64,000 nucleotides of DNA from Lineus longissimus (Eukaryota; Nemertea; Pilidiophora; Heteronemertea; Lineidae), in the NCBI RefSeq assembly GCF_910592395.1, contig NC_088323.1:16291501-16355500 (forward strand), read 5' to 3'. The first letter of the stretch is position 1, and every line of letters begins with the position of its first letter. A model generated the notes under the pieces. That model was not told the origin of the DNA. It saw only the letters and a list, made by a program, of their open reading frames with translations, and did no database searches. Of the stretch, positions 13,311 to 27,000 are shown in pieces. The position numbers and the translations under genes are program-made.

Positions 13311-13979
13311 ACTTCTGGAATGATGTAGTTGCGGGCATGTACAGGTGTCCAACACAGGTCATCTATGAACAGTTACTTTTGTGGTCAGTGGGTGGCGCCC
13401 CTTGTACAAGGTGGGCCATTCATTCATACACATCATCCTTTAAGGTGCAAACTGGTGTAATTCATGCCTTTAGATGACCAACTGATATAGCAATATATTG
13501 TTATTACTTAGGACAATATCACCATTTTGAAAGCCCTTAATCATGCTTCTGTCTTCCTTACGAAACTTGCTCCTGACATCAATCTCTGCATGTAAATCCT
13601 CTTATTTTAATCAAATTATTCCAGCAAGTTTACACCAACAGGCAATTTTTCAAACCTTTCTTGCACAGGCAACATCCTGACTCCTCGGTCATCACCAATT
13701 TCTGACCAATATTATGCGACACTCCTTCAAATAAAACCAGCCCAAGAATAGAGAAATCGCAACCTACTCGCATTAGGTCGAGGTTCACAGCCACCACGAG
13801 TTCCTGAGTTCTGACTCCGTCAGACACATGTCGGGGAAAACGTACTCCCTTGTTTGAAAAATTAAGTTCTCATTTAATGTGTTTATTTTGGACGTTGGGG
13901 ACCTGGGCATCACAGTCGGCCAAGATTCACTCTCTTGCCCAGGGCTCTAGGTCCAATGCACGCCTCAGCCAAATACAAC

Positions 13980-14034
13980 TACATGGAACCTCCCTTAGCG
14001 GACACCTCTCTATTAAGGACAGCCCTTCAGGAAG
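13980..14034. mobile_element. pogo/Tigger-like MITE end
   Basis: ATGGAACCTCCCTTAGCGGA followed by CACCTCTCTATTAAGGACAG is one terminus of the same MITE family, truncated where the LINE remnant begins. Confidence 0.55.
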
Positions 14035-14560
14035 TGAAGTCTACCTTGGCCAGACCTACAACAAGACTCTGAGCTTGGAGACACACATCAACTGAGTGAT
14101 CACTGAATCCAACAGCACATTAGGCTTCATCAAACGAAATCTGAAATACGCCTGAAGACAACTCAAGGAAACTGCCTGTTTCTCTGTCGTACATTCCTAA
14201 CTAGAATAAGGATGATGTATGTGACCCTTACGTCACAAAGACATCCAGAACCTCGAGGCTGTAAAAAGACGCGAGGCCAGATCCTTAACAGGAGATTATG
14301 TAACAGAGATGATAAAACACTAGGCTGGCAAACCCTACAAGAAAGAGAACAGTTTTTTACAGACACTTAACCGTATCATCCACAACACTGTTGGCATGAC
14401 GAAAGAGGACCATCTAACACAAAGGACCTCGACAACCAGAAGCAAAAACAACAACAAGCTTCAAGTCTACCGCGCAACACGCAGGAATTCGAAAACTCCT
14501 TCTTCCCAAGGACGATCATAGAGTGGAATAATACCAGACAGGATGAGATCAATAACACCA
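14030..14560 (+). pseudogene. Decayed LINE reverse transcriptase C-terminus
   Basis: Broken reading frames spell a familiar non-LTR retrotransposon tail: YLGQT...LETHIN, NSTLGFIKRNLKYA, LEAVKRREARSLTGDY, RIIHNTVGMTKEDHLTQRTS, and FFPRTIIEWNN. Several stop codons and a frame change interrupt it. The 3' end is followed by a duplicated 110-base segment (about 14540-14755). Confidence 0.8.
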
Positions 14561-14765
14561 TGATCTGGGTCTCACAATGCCAATAATCACTATTAACCTC
14601 CCCCTCCTGTACCTCTCAATACAGGCAATAAGCTGGCCAGAACCACAGGATGAGATCAATAACACCATGATCTGGGTCTCACAATGCCTGATCTGGGTCT
14701 CACAATGCCAATAATCACTATTAACCACCCCTCCTGTACCTCTCAATACAGGCAATAAGCCGACC
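14537..14765. repeat. Tandem duplication of about 110 bp after the LINE remnant
   Basis: AGGATGAGATCAATAACACC and the following text through AGGCAATAAGC occur twice, with an extra partial copy of TGATCTGGGTCTCACAATGC. Confidence 0.8.
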
Positions 14766-15264
14766 AGAACCCCGACCTGTCTCTAAATGCACATAGTTCA
14801 GGATTCCTATAATCTGGGCAGAAAAACAGAAATCACATTATGCTATTACAACAAGAACCACCTTTCCCCAGAGTCCAGACCAAAACTTTGATGAATTTTT
14901 ACACCTATACAGTACACATTAAAAGTTGATAGTTAAATGTATGTACACACTATGCTGTATATACAAAATGTACACATTAAATTATATACAGATTCACGTT
15001 TTAAAGTACCGGTAAATTATAATACAATAGTTCTTCAGAACTAGGCCCTTTTATTTCTGAAATCCTGGGATACCCATACAATGCCATGTATAATTGCTGT
15101 AAAATAGCGAGACAATGATCTCTGATAAATCCCATGCCCACGTGTCTTTACATTGTATCGTCACCTCAGTGCCAATATAAAACAAATATCATCACCAACA
15201 GAGCACCATATAAAAGATTCAAATATCAGCATTCGACAGTCACGGGGTAGTTATCGTAAACAAC

Positions 15265-15270
15265 TTTATT
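15265..15270 (-). terminator. Candidate polyadenylation signal for UBR3
   Basis: AATAAA on the minus strand, about 690 bases past the stop codon. Another AATAAA lies at 15370-15375. Either would place the 15.6-15.95 kb tandem repeats inside the 3' UTR. Weak evidence, because the region is AT-rich and such hexamers occur by chance. Confidence 0.3.
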
Positions 15271-15559
15271 TTTCCGCCGCCCTTAATTTCAGCGAAAACA
15301 TCCCTTACAAAATTCAATACCCATAAATTCCACAAATGGATGGTTTTTCAATTTTTATCTCTCTTCTGTTTTATTGGTAATTTTTGTACCATTGATGTTT
15401 ACATTTTGACCCCTTATGTGAAACGTGATAAAATACTAGGCCCCCAAAATATAAAGGATTTCAGTCTGTTGATCAGCAGCCCATCATGAGGGTTTGCAAA
15501 CTCATCCATTTCATGTCACCCACCTCTCCCCACCTGAGATATTCACAGCTACTTACGAT

Positions 15560-15960
15560 GCTAGGCACGACCATGTGATCATTATATATCTTACAACTTA
15601 TCATCTACAGCCAATCACAAAGCCTGGTGTGACCACATGATCATCTACACCCAATCACAATCCCTGGCGTGATCATGTGATCATCTACAACCAATCACAA
15701 TCCCTGGTGTGATCATCTACAACCAATCACAAAGCAAGGTATGACCACATGATCATCTACAGCCAATCACCATGCCTGGTGTGACCACATGATCATCCTC
15801 AGCTTATCGCGATCCCTGGTGTGATCATGTGATTATCTACAGCCAATTATGATGCCTGGTGTGATCATGTGATCATCTACAGCCAACCACAAAGCCAGGT
15901 ACTATCATATGATCCTCTACAGCCAATCACAGAGCCAGCTATGGTCATGTGAACATCTAC
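15560..15960. repeat. Degenerate 35-40 bp tandem repeat in UBR3 3' region
   Basis: About ten imperfect copies built around ATCATCTACAGCCAATCAC followed by a TGGTGTGATCATGTG-like segment. The last copy runs into exon 28: the exon end (plus-strand CATCTACAGCCTATCATGATG) is itself a member of the family, so the stop codon and last few codons lie in the repeat. Confidence 0.85.
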
Positions 15961-18900
15961 AGCCTATCATGATGCCAGATCCATTTCTTGCAGACGTGAT
16001 CGAAGGTGTGATTGATCCATTGTTGCTCCAGCAGACGATACCTATCCTCACTCAGGTAGAGCGGCTTACCGCGCCTGGAAAGATCAGAGATAGGTGTATC
16101 CACGAGACGTTGGCTTTTTCTGCAGTTGCGTCCTAATGTGGTATAATATATTGCTAAACCTCTCTAATGTGTTGATCACTTTAGTACCTGTTGGCACCAA
16201 GGTTTTCTCCTGCCTTTTCTGAGATATTCAAGGGACCTGTCATTGAGGTTTTACTTATGATTGGCTAGGAAGTTAGTGTACATTGCCTCATTCTTCAATT
16301 GACGAATCACAGCCTATCTCCTGTCATGTGGGCACGCCCCACCTCTTTGTCTTAGCTTCACTTGAGAATAGCCTTTCAAGCCGTGAGGCGACTGGATTTT
16401 TTTCTCCTGTTTTTTTGTACATACTTCATTTTTTTTGTGATGCATCGCATGGAACCGTTGAAGTCTTGGAGAAATGAACCATCAAGAACATTTTACAAGT
16501 CATCTTTTATATCCGTCATTTCATCAGAAGGACTAGACATCATTTCAAACCTTTACAATCGGCCTTTCGGATAAACAACCAAGAACATTCACAAGAATCT
16601 TCTGAGTATTTATTCCATCGGAAGGACAAATATTTGCCCCAATCTCTTTCAAATATAACACTAAACTGACGCAAAATGCGTAAAACAATGTTCAATATCT
16701 CAGCAGATTTCTACAGGTGAAATCAATGTGTCTGTGAATGAAGGTTTCTCACTTGGTTTTCAGCTGAAAGATCTGTGGCAGTGGCAGAGTGATTGAAGCA
16801 GAAATAAGGGAATTCCCATTAGGGATAATGACTTACTTTAGATCTCTGTCTTCCTCTCCATATTCATCAAGATAGACGGAGCCCCACAGGGTGGCCCGCG
16901 CACCACGTACCACCACAATCACAGATGAGTTGACAATCAGGAACAGACCCGTCCCCGCACCACAGCAGATCGAATGCTGTAACGGAAAAATCACAGTAGT
17001 TACCCTTTGACACTTTAAGATCTAGGCCTGACACAAACATACATTTAAATACAGCCAACACATAATCCATCTTGAAAATAACATTGTAACCAAGGTCTGA
17101 GGATTTGTTATCAAGGTGGAGACCGGTTGGCTTGCACTGAACTCAGCAGGATGAGGTAGGCCTACCTGTACACACTCGTAGACCTCCCGCTGTCTGCAGC
17201 ACGACTCCTTGAAGCAGACAAACTGACTACACACGAGGCAGATGGCTGGGTCTTTTGGCACAGACATACATGTACTGCACTGTTTCTTGCGATAGTGCTG
17301 GAAGATGATGTCATACTCCTTGGGGAGCTTGAAGAGGTGCGGTGTGTGCCAGGTGGGGTTCACCAGCAGGAGATTCTGAAGTGAAAGACAAACAATGAAC
17401 AAAGAGTAAACAAACTGATCTTTCACGTCCAGAAGCAATATAACATTGCGATACTTCATTTTCTGTTTTGTCGTATAAATTCAGCGCCTCTCCTCACATA
17501 CATCAAAACCAATGGAGACAGTGATTTACCACTGCTGTCCCAAAACACTCGGTCCTGTTACAAGTCCAAACCTCCGACTCCAGTAAGTGGGGGAACAGTC
17601 TTTTCTCGCAGAGATGGCAGGATGGATAAAAGATCTCCCCCCTTACTATCTACTGGGATTCAGGACAATCAGAGATAGAATCAGCTGAAACCCCTGATCA
17701 GGAATCGAGGCTCGCCAGTGGACAAGTCTGCTGTAGCACTCACCTTAGCAACCAACGACTGCTGGTTGACGAAGCTGACAAAGTCTTGACCCCAGGTCCT
17801 GATGAGTGCCCACGGGTCCTCGCAATGCCAGTTGACCGCCAAGGCACTCTGGAACTGCATCGGGTCCACCTCTGTCTCTGTCAAGTGACACAGGTGCAGA
17901 AAGCGACAAAGGAGCTGGTACTCTTTCTGCGCATTCTGGAACAAAAATAAATATACTTTGTGATTTCCGTGTGAAGTTTGTTTTTTTCTGGCACTATCAT
18001 CAGGGCAGTTCAAAAGAGCAACTACACCACCTCTGTACAATTTGGTTTTTAAGACAATATTCTGCGATCTGTATCGTAGGAGGAAACCTACACTGTCAAA
18101 GAGGGTCACTCTCTCTATCACAAGCATAACAGACCAACTGGGAATCAAACCTGAGACCACAATGGTGGCAGGTGCCGATGTATCTACAACACTTCTTTAA
18201 CTGGTCTTCTGTGCTCTCTCAATGGTGGCAGGTGACGATGTATCTACAACACTTCTTTAACTGGTCTTCTGTGCTCTCTCAATGGTGGCAGGTGCCAATG
18301 TATCTACAACACTTCTTTAACTGGTCTTCTGTGCTCTCTCAATGGTGGCAGGTGCCAATGTATCTACAACACTTCTTTAACTGGTCTTCTGTGCTCTCTC
18401 AATGGTGGCAGGTGCCAATGTATCTACAACACTTCTTTAACTGGTCTTCTGTGCTCTCTCAATGGTGGCAGGTGACGATGTATCTACAACACTTCTTTAA
18501 CTGGTCTTCTGTGCTCTCTCAATGGTGGCAGGTGACGATGTATCTACAACACTTCTTTAACTGGTCTTCTGTGCTCTCTCAATGGTGGCAGGTGCCAATG
18601 TATCTACAACACTTCTTTAACTGGTCTTCTGTGCTCTCTCAATGGTGGCAGGTGCCAATGTATCTACAACACTTCTTTAACTGGTCTTCTGTGCTCTCTC
18701 AATGGTGGCAGTGTGTAAAGTAAAAGGGGAGTTTGTTCATTATTGTGTCATCCCTAATGAAAGGCCCAGCCACAGTTGCCCCTATCATGGCGCTATCTAG
18801 GTCCACTGACAACTTGTTGTTTGAGAACTTACCTCATCTTGTGGTATCTCCTCCCCATACAGGTGTTCCTGGAGGACACCAGAGATCCTGAGGAAAGGCA

Positions 18901-21030
18901 GGCAATATTCCTGGACTGATGACTCCACACTCTGTGGTGACCACACACTTTGACAGATCTGTAAACCAGGTATAAATACGATGTAAAATATGAACTATTA
19001 ACAAACAACAACAAATCACACTGCTGTATGGTTCCGAAAAATCCCCCCAGAAAAAGCTTTCACAACTCTTTTTGATGTCAAATTTCTTTTCTAAAACTCA
19101 ACAACAAAATGAAATTTTGACTGCTTTTCAACTGTTTCCATATTTTGCATCAACCCAAGCAGTCATGGCTGCCTAACCATAACCGCTGCCACCAAAACGA
19201 GGCACAGAGTGCATTCTGCACTGTGGTTCAATGTAATCAAGGTGTTTAAGAATTCTACACTTTTAGGGCTAATCCATAGTCAACGGTTGAAAGCAACCTG
19301 TTTATACTGTGTTGACACCGCCGGTAGGTCTGTTTCACATAGACCTATTACACATACTTTAGGCCCTTCGTACATGCGTACCTTAACTGAATAGCGTCAA
19401 CACATTATTTCTCAAAGAGCCCCACACTCACCGCAGGTGTGTTGTGTTCTAACTCTACGTCCTCATAGAGGCGACTCTGCACAAAATGCTCAATCACGAC
19501 GCTGAGGAGACCTTCGAGAGACTTCGGCGTGACCTGCTTCTGCTTCCTGCGCCACGCGTCACGCTCCTCTTCCGTGAACTTTGAACTCATCACAGCTAAG
19601 GCTTGAATGTACTGGAGGTTGTACAGGACACGCACCAGGCACTGGAAGTACACTGCAAGCAGAAATGTCGCACAAGGTACAAGAACGTAAATATAGAATG
19701 GTGGCTCAATTGAGTGTTGGAGCTGGCACAACTAACTGATATGGCCGGCCTTTCTCGTTCCCCTACCTCATACCCGCCCCACCCAACTGATGGATCATGA
19801 CTCACCCCTGTCTATCACACTTGGCAGATTGAGTAATATCTGTAGCAGTAACGCGGCAGGGTCCTTCAGGAACACTGGCACCTCTCTCAGGTACGGCTGC
19901 AGGCATGATGATTCCTCCTCACTCATGGTCACCCCTGTGATGCGGCTCCAGATGTCTGTGTTGATCTTCGGGTTGAGGATCTTACTGTGCAGGCCGAGCA
20001 CATTGAGCAAGGGCACTGAAATGAGGATGATTATGACAAAGATCTCCCTGAAAACAGTTTTTGGTTGTTACCCAATCTTGGCCATTGTCTTTGTCTTTAT
20101 CTCAACACTCTCTGATGCCATCTGCGCACATGTGGCCGACCCCCTCCTCCCCAATAACCACCTGGCTCACATGTGGCCTGCTCCCCTACTCCCCAATAAC
20201 CACCTGGCTCACATGTGGCCTGCTCCCCTACTCCCCAATCACCCCCTGGCTCACATGTGGCCGGCCCCCCTACTCCCCAATCACCCCCTGGCTCACATGT
20301 GGCCGGCCCCCCTACTCCCCAATCACCCCCTGGCTCACATGTGGCCTGCTCCCTCCTCCCCAATAACCACCTGGCTCACATGTGGCCGGCCCCCTCCTCC
20401 CCAATAACCACCTGGCTCACATGTGGCCTGCTCCCCTACTCCCCAATCACCCCCTGGCTCACATGTGGCCGGCCCCCCTACTCCCCAATCACCCCCTGGC
20501 TCACATGTGGCCGGCCCCCCTACTCCCCAATAACCACCTGGCTCACATGTGGCCGGCCCCCTCCTCCCCAATAACCACCTGGCTCACATGTGGCCTGCTC
20601 CCCTACTCCCCAATCACCCCCTGGCTCACATGTGGCCGGCCCCCCTACTCCCCAATCACCCCCTGGCTCACATGTGTGCAAACAGCTCGAGCTAAGTATT
20701 GTCCACGGACTCCCTTAAGACTGAGTCAGTAGGCCCACCACCCCAGCTAGGCCCTAACCACAGAGCCACACAATCAACGCTCACAAGATACAAGTCATAG
20801 TCATACGCACCCAGTGATGATCTCTTCTTGGTGCTCTGAGGCCGAGGACTACAAAGATGTCCACTGCGCTGCAGCAGGTTCAGCTCGAGGTTTGTCCTTG
20901 CCACAGAGCAGTAGAAGAGCTCCATACTCTCCGGGCAAGGGTGTTTAGAATAGGAGCTGAATCGTGGGTAAGCTGTGTTGGTCAGATCTTCCATCGCCTT
21001 GCCCATAGCTGTTGTCAGGTTGGTTGTCCC
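15957..21030 (-). CDS. UBR3: UBR3 exons 21-28, C-terminal domain and stop
   Basis: Exons 20811-21030, 19806-20015, 19432-19652, 18833-18958, 17744-17935, 17166-17375, 16837-16976 and 15957-16074. Exon 26 has a Cys-rich stretch ([27 protein letters not shown]). Exon 27 has [20 protein letters not shown] and [17 protein letters not shown]. Exon 28, missed by simple ORF calling, reads [19 protein letters not shown] and ends HHDRL-stop. These are hallmarks of the UBR C-terminal (UAIN-type) domain, so the gene is complete to its end. Confidence 0.92.
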
Positions 21031-24000
21031 CTGAAATGAATTGGATGTGTTATTTTTAAGAAGAAACACCATAGTCTAGAGCCATGTTTTTTGAAGTATT
21101 ACGTGTGCTTCACAGATAACATGAGGGTCTCAATTTACATCTTTTTGGACATTTTTTGGACATGAAAGTTGATGTTGCCGAGCTTTCAAAACCTTGACCA
21201 CTCCTCTTCTCGGAGCATCAATGCAAGACCCCACACAAAACTACTCCAAAATTCCCAAATTTTGATCCATTCGATTTGGTAATTAGACTCACCGGAGCTC
21301 CAGGCCGTTTCTCAATCAACCGGCCAATCTCCAGGGCCAACCCACACGGATCCCGCGGCGTCAACCGTGATAAACTGCCCACCTTATCGGGCACGATGGG
21401 CAGGAGCGTATTGGCGAGTTGACGGCAGAACGGGCACAGGTATTCACCCTTGTTGACTGCAAGCGTCTGATTCATCTGGAGGAGGTGTTCGTCCGACTGG
21501 GAAAAAACAAAATCTGCATCATTCAAAATTCGGCATCCAAGTTAGTCTTTTGGGGCCGAAGAAATAAGAATTTCTCCAGATTCAAAGCAAGATCATTGGG
21601 TTTAACTATGTGTTTCTTGGTTCTGAACGTTTTATAATTTTAAGATTTCTTTAGTCTGATATCAACTACGATATAGGTTATCATCTGACATTACACTTTA
21701 ACCCCGGTCTGTCCTGAAACTATTCAGTAGACCTCAGACAGCTCAAACAGCTACAACCTGAGCATTTCTGACTGGCACCCAGAAAGACCTGGGTGGAGAG
21801 AGGCGAGTTAGACAAGGAGACCTGGCTACAGCCTCACACTGACAGTGGGGATTGAACCAAGGATGTCTTGACTGCTAATTGAGAGTCTGAGCCACTACAC
21901 CACAGCGGGGCCTACGAGTTTGGCAGAGCCAGAGTTGAACTTTTTGTTGTTGACTGTTTGTTGATTGTATACTCACTGCAAGCGACTGCATGTAGGACTT
22001 GTGGCAGTCGAGATGAAGATGGTGGCCACAAGTCTGGACGCATACACCACCCTCCCAGCCCATGTTCATCGAGGAGAGACAGGAGGTCTACAAAACAAAG
22101 ATACGCATCATGCAGCATCAATCAGGAACAAAGTAGAACCTCTCTATTAATAGATGAGATGGTGACCACAAGTCTGGACGCATACACCACCCTCCCAGCC
22201 CATGTTCATCGAAGAGAGACAGGAGGTCTACAAAACAAAGATACGCATCATGCAGCATCAATCAGGAACAAAGTAGAACCTCTCTATTACGGACACTCTC
22301 AGGACTGACAAGTGCTGTCCGCAATAGTGAGGTGAACTGATTAGAGAGGTCAAACTGATACTATTGTGACCAAAACTAGACGTGTCCTTTATAGAGAGGT
22401 GTCCACCACAAAGGGAGGTTCCACTGCATACAGAGTGAGAAAAGAACTAGATACTTTGTCAACTCTACCCAAGTGACCACTAAGACAACTAGATTGAGAA
22501 ATCTGCTTAACAGCAAATTAAATGGGCCCCCGAGTATTGGATGGGTTATCCTAGCGATAGTAAACTGTTGTATGGATTACATTATCCTAGCCAGAGAATG
22601 AGGGTGGAGACAGTTCTTGGTAAGTATAGTTCAGAGTGCATCACTCACTGGGTGAGGTAAAGTCTTGGGTTTGAAAGTGTTGGGGAAAGTGTTTGAGGCT
22701 TGTTTCTGTTAAAAACATTGTTGACACCATTCTCAGTTGCTGCTTTGCTGATCTTGGACAGTGTTTTATCAGTTCAGCTACTGAGGTAGGCCTAAAACAC
22801 TTTCTCCAACACTTTGAAAACAGAAGACTTGATGTTACCCATTGTCTGTGTAAGGGGTGGGTCTGTAAAAAGACATGTTTGAGATGAAATTGAAATAGCA
22901 TTGCTTTCCCAATGCTTGACTGGTCCGGCAAGAGGCATTGCCAGGAAAACGTGACGTCATTTTGGCCATTCTTCTTACCGCACGCCCTCCCTCTCCGTAA
23001 AACTTGCAGACATGGTGTGAAGTGGGAGGGCGCACAATGGGAACCACACTGCCGCGATGTTAATAGTTTCTATTTATAGAATTCAGCGGCAGAGATTTTA
23101 ATCACGGAAAAAGTAGATTAACTCGGCTAATCTCAATGGATTTTACCCAGGAATGTTTTCAAGGCGAGAGAAACATCTGATTTAAGTACTGCGCTTATTA
23201 GATTTCATGTTCATGCCGAAGATTGGCCTAAAACGTGGACGAAAAGAGTGCATTATCGAGTGTTGGAGAAGTCACGTGATTGGACGAGAAACCTGAGCGA
23301 AAACAATACTAACTCCAGCTCCCAGAGAGGGAGGAGCTGGAGTCATAAAAACGCATCTAAAGCATCGAAATATTCTGAGTTTTGAAAAATCGTTTTGCGA
23401 TAGTCTATGATAGTCCATGAATCGAATTGGGTTTCTTTATAATACCTCCATCGTCCCATCGCTCGACCAACTCCTGAGAATAATGACGTCATTATGACGG
23501 GGCGGAGCTTATGCTAATGTATCAGCGTCTCGCCTCTGCGCATGTCACAGCGCATGTCAGATTGAATCGCGACTTCGGCATGTTGGGAGAAGACGATCAG
23601 ACGAATCTCAGCATAAAAGCGTCAATAACATCAAAATGAGCCGAAATTTTGAAAAGTCTTTAGTGACGTCCCTTGGATGGGGGTATGCTTGGTGGGTTTG
23701 GGGTGAAAGATTTTTGGTTTGTTCAGCTGTTTCAGAGAACACTCACACTAAAGTTTGGTAACAGATAGAATGCAGAATTCCAGCAATATCAATATGGTCC
23801 CCAGACTGTGTGGTCTGGGGCCCATAATAAACGCACTTAGAGGAGTCATGAATGTTGCTGCTTACCTCGTCAAAGTACATCTTGAGAGTCTTGAACCTGT
23901 TGTCTGCGACACCACGACAGGTGGCACCGTGGTAGCTTGGCACTTTAGGTGTTACTGGTACGACCTGGGCCTCCGCGACCTGACGCCGATGGCCAAGCAC

Positions 24001-27000
24001 TGCAATGGGAAAACATGAAATCAAAACACGCAATTAACTTTCCAATAAGTTTTGAATACACTTAGATTTGAATCATTTAAGGTTCAGAAATCTCCACATT
24101 GCTGCCCTCCCCCCCTCCATTCTAGCCATGATCATCCACTGGTTGACTGTTGAAGGTCAATGACCCAATGACCCTTGTGATATCATCCCTGCCCCCTGTC
24201 CCCTCCCCATGTTCTAATTTAGCTTTGTATCCTCCCCCTTCTCCCCAAGATCATCTACTCACCACTGGTGGACTGGGCAAGAGCCACCAGGCAAATAGGG
24301 CGCTCCTCTGTTGAGGGACTGGCCTGGCCACATATAACACAGTCACAGCAATGACCCAGGTAGCATCTTCCCTGCCCCCAGTCTAGTGACCCCTCCCCTT
24401 CTCCCCAAGATCATCCACTCACCACTGGTGGACTGGGCAAGAGCCACCAGGCCAATAGGGCGCTCTTCTGTTGAGGGACTGGCCTGGCCACATATAACAC
24501 AGTCATAGCTTCTCTCCATGGCGGCCATGCCTTCCTGCTCCGCCTGGCTCGAGTGTTCAGCCTCTCTCCCTCCATCCTCTGTGTCCATTGCCTGTTCCAT
24601 GAACGCCTTCTGCCTCGACGCAAACTCTGCCATCAGCTTCTGTTGTCGTTCCCTGGCGCGCCGTCTCCTGCAAGGTTCAATGTTTACATACTGTTTACAT
24701 AGCCGATGGAATTATGAGACGTAAGAGGTCAGAGTCAGGATCATACAGTCAAGATCAAGGGAGCATATGTGCAGTCAGTGAACAATTGAAACCTGATAAT
24801 TCTTATGGCCTGCCTCATCATAGTGGCAGAGTCTCTCATAGAACTGGTAGCTCTCTGATCAGCAGGGTAGGAGGCGACTAAGCAACTGATGACAAGCGCT
24901 GGGAATTCGGCAGTGCGGCTGAGAGATGACGTGACCAATGACCAGCATCGGGATTATAGCATGCCTCAAAGTGTGATATTTCTGAACAGAGTGGCACTGT
25001 GGTTGAGCATTGAACCAGAGCGGTATCCACCGCATACTGAGGTGGCAAAGCAACCGTCAAAACCTTATCACGTACCTTTCTTCCTTATCGACAGAACTTC
25101 CTTTTGACGGCGAGGCCTCTGCCTTCTCCTCCTTTGGTAACATGTGGTGATGCAGCTCCAAGATCTGTTTGCCGCATTCCGAGCTGGTGCCACCAATCTG
25201 ATCCAACAGCTGCTCGATATAAAAGACCCCATTCCCGATCCTCGGTGTTGAGTCCACCTGCCGCGACGTGCCAGCCCGGCATGATTCTGGCACATATGAA
25301 TTTGGTTTTTCAGACAATTTCGAATGCAGTTTCATCAACAAGGACAGAATGCTCTCGTTTATCGATAAGACTTCTGTCCGGAATATTCTATCCTGGTCGG
25401 TTGAGACGCCCCGACTTTCATAGCGTGGCAACTCCTTGGGTACAAGCCCTGTGAAGACTTGTTGTTCAGAGTGCTCTCCGGGTGTTTGGTAGTTAGCTAG
25501 TGCCTGAAGGAGCTGCTGAGCCTGGGGGCTCAGGTTACCTTGGATGGCCTGCGTCATGGCCATGGTCTGGGCTTGGGTGGCGCCACCAGTGGCCTGCCCT
25601 ACTGACGGCATAAACCCACCGGCATGACTCGGGCCAGGACTAAGAACTGAAAGTAAGAATACACATCTGTTAGTTTTATAAGTGGTCTTTTTCCAGCAGA
25701 AACAGGACTTGCTCAGTGTGGATGAGCATCCAGAAACAAGACTTGCTCAGTGTGGATGAGCATCCAGAAACAAGACTTGCTCAGTGTGGATGAGCATCCA
25801 GAAACAAGACTTGCTCAGTGTGGATGAGCATCCAGAAACAAGACTTGCTCAGTGTGGATGAGCATCCAGAAACAAGACTTGCTCAGTGTGGATGAGCATC
25901 CGGAAACAAGACTTGCTCAGTGTGGATGAGCATCCAGAAACAAGACTTGCTCAGTGTGGATGAGCATCCAGAAACAGGGCTTGCTCAGTGTGGATGAGCA
26001 TCCAGAAACAGGGCTTGCTCAGTGTGGATGAGCATCCAGAAACAAGACTTGCTCAGTGTGGATGAGCATCCAGAAACAAGACTTGCTCAGTGTGGATGAG
26101 CATCCAGAAACAAGACTTGCTCAGTGTGGATGAGCATCCAGAAACAGGGCTTGCTCAGTGTGGATGAGCATCCAGAAACAGGACTTGCTCAGTGTGGATG
26201 AGCATCCAGAAACAGGACTTGCTCAGTGTGGATGAGCATCAAGAAACAGGGCTGAGGCCGAGTAGTTTTGTGACTGACTACATGTACTGGTCAGTGATAG
26301 AGTCACAAGGAACACATCTGTGGTAGTCACAACAAAAGTGTGAATGGAGAAGGCGAACTTACATGCAACCGTGGACGACCCTGGTTGAAAACCACCAGCC
26401 ACGTCACTTGTTGATGTGGAGCTATCTGTTGGAGCAAACGTCATTTCCTTGATGACGATATTCTTGATGGTGTGGCGGAGGTTGGTGAAGATGTTATCAT
26501 TTGGGAACCATTCGGCGTAATGGCGGTCACGAACCTGGCTTGGAACAAGCGAATCCTGCAAGATACAAACGAACGACAAATGAATTTCACAACTTTGTTG
26601 CTCAGATCAGATTTTCTTGACTTTAGAGTGAAGTTTAGACAGGATTCAAGTTGCAGAACAGAATGTAAGGAGTCAGTAGAGGTCGGTAGGTTTAAGAAAA
26701 TTCCTGGAGAAACTTTAGAAATTAGAATTATATCCAACGTTTAGTTGTGCAACTGGACAAAAGCAATGTTCCTGCACAGCCAGCGAGTCTTCTCCTTACC
26801 TTTCCAGAAACATGTACTGGAGGCGTTGAGACGGCCATCTCTAACAGGAACACCAGAAAATAGAGAACACTCTCTGGGACAACACTGCCATTCACAGCCT
26901 GAAAATGAAGTGCGATAGTGTGCTTGAGATATCACACAATTTCATTGTTTACAAAACGCTATGATATCAGAACATTTGAACCATGTGTCTTCATATCTTC

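Noticed and set aside
12433-13362. Long minus-strand ORFs (up to 309 codons) resembling a repetitive protein
   Set aside because: They exist only because the 39-bp minisatellite is divisible by three; all three frames are open together and no splice or start context supports a gene.
18172-18723. 183-codon plus-strand ORF with perfect 20-residue repeats
   Set aside because: It lies antisense in UBR3 intron 24 and is a by-product of the 60-bp minisatellite.
19790-20732. Several 80-200 codon ORFs on both strands
   Set aside because: They cross UBR3 exon 22 antisense and the 42-bp GC-rich array; no independent coding signal.
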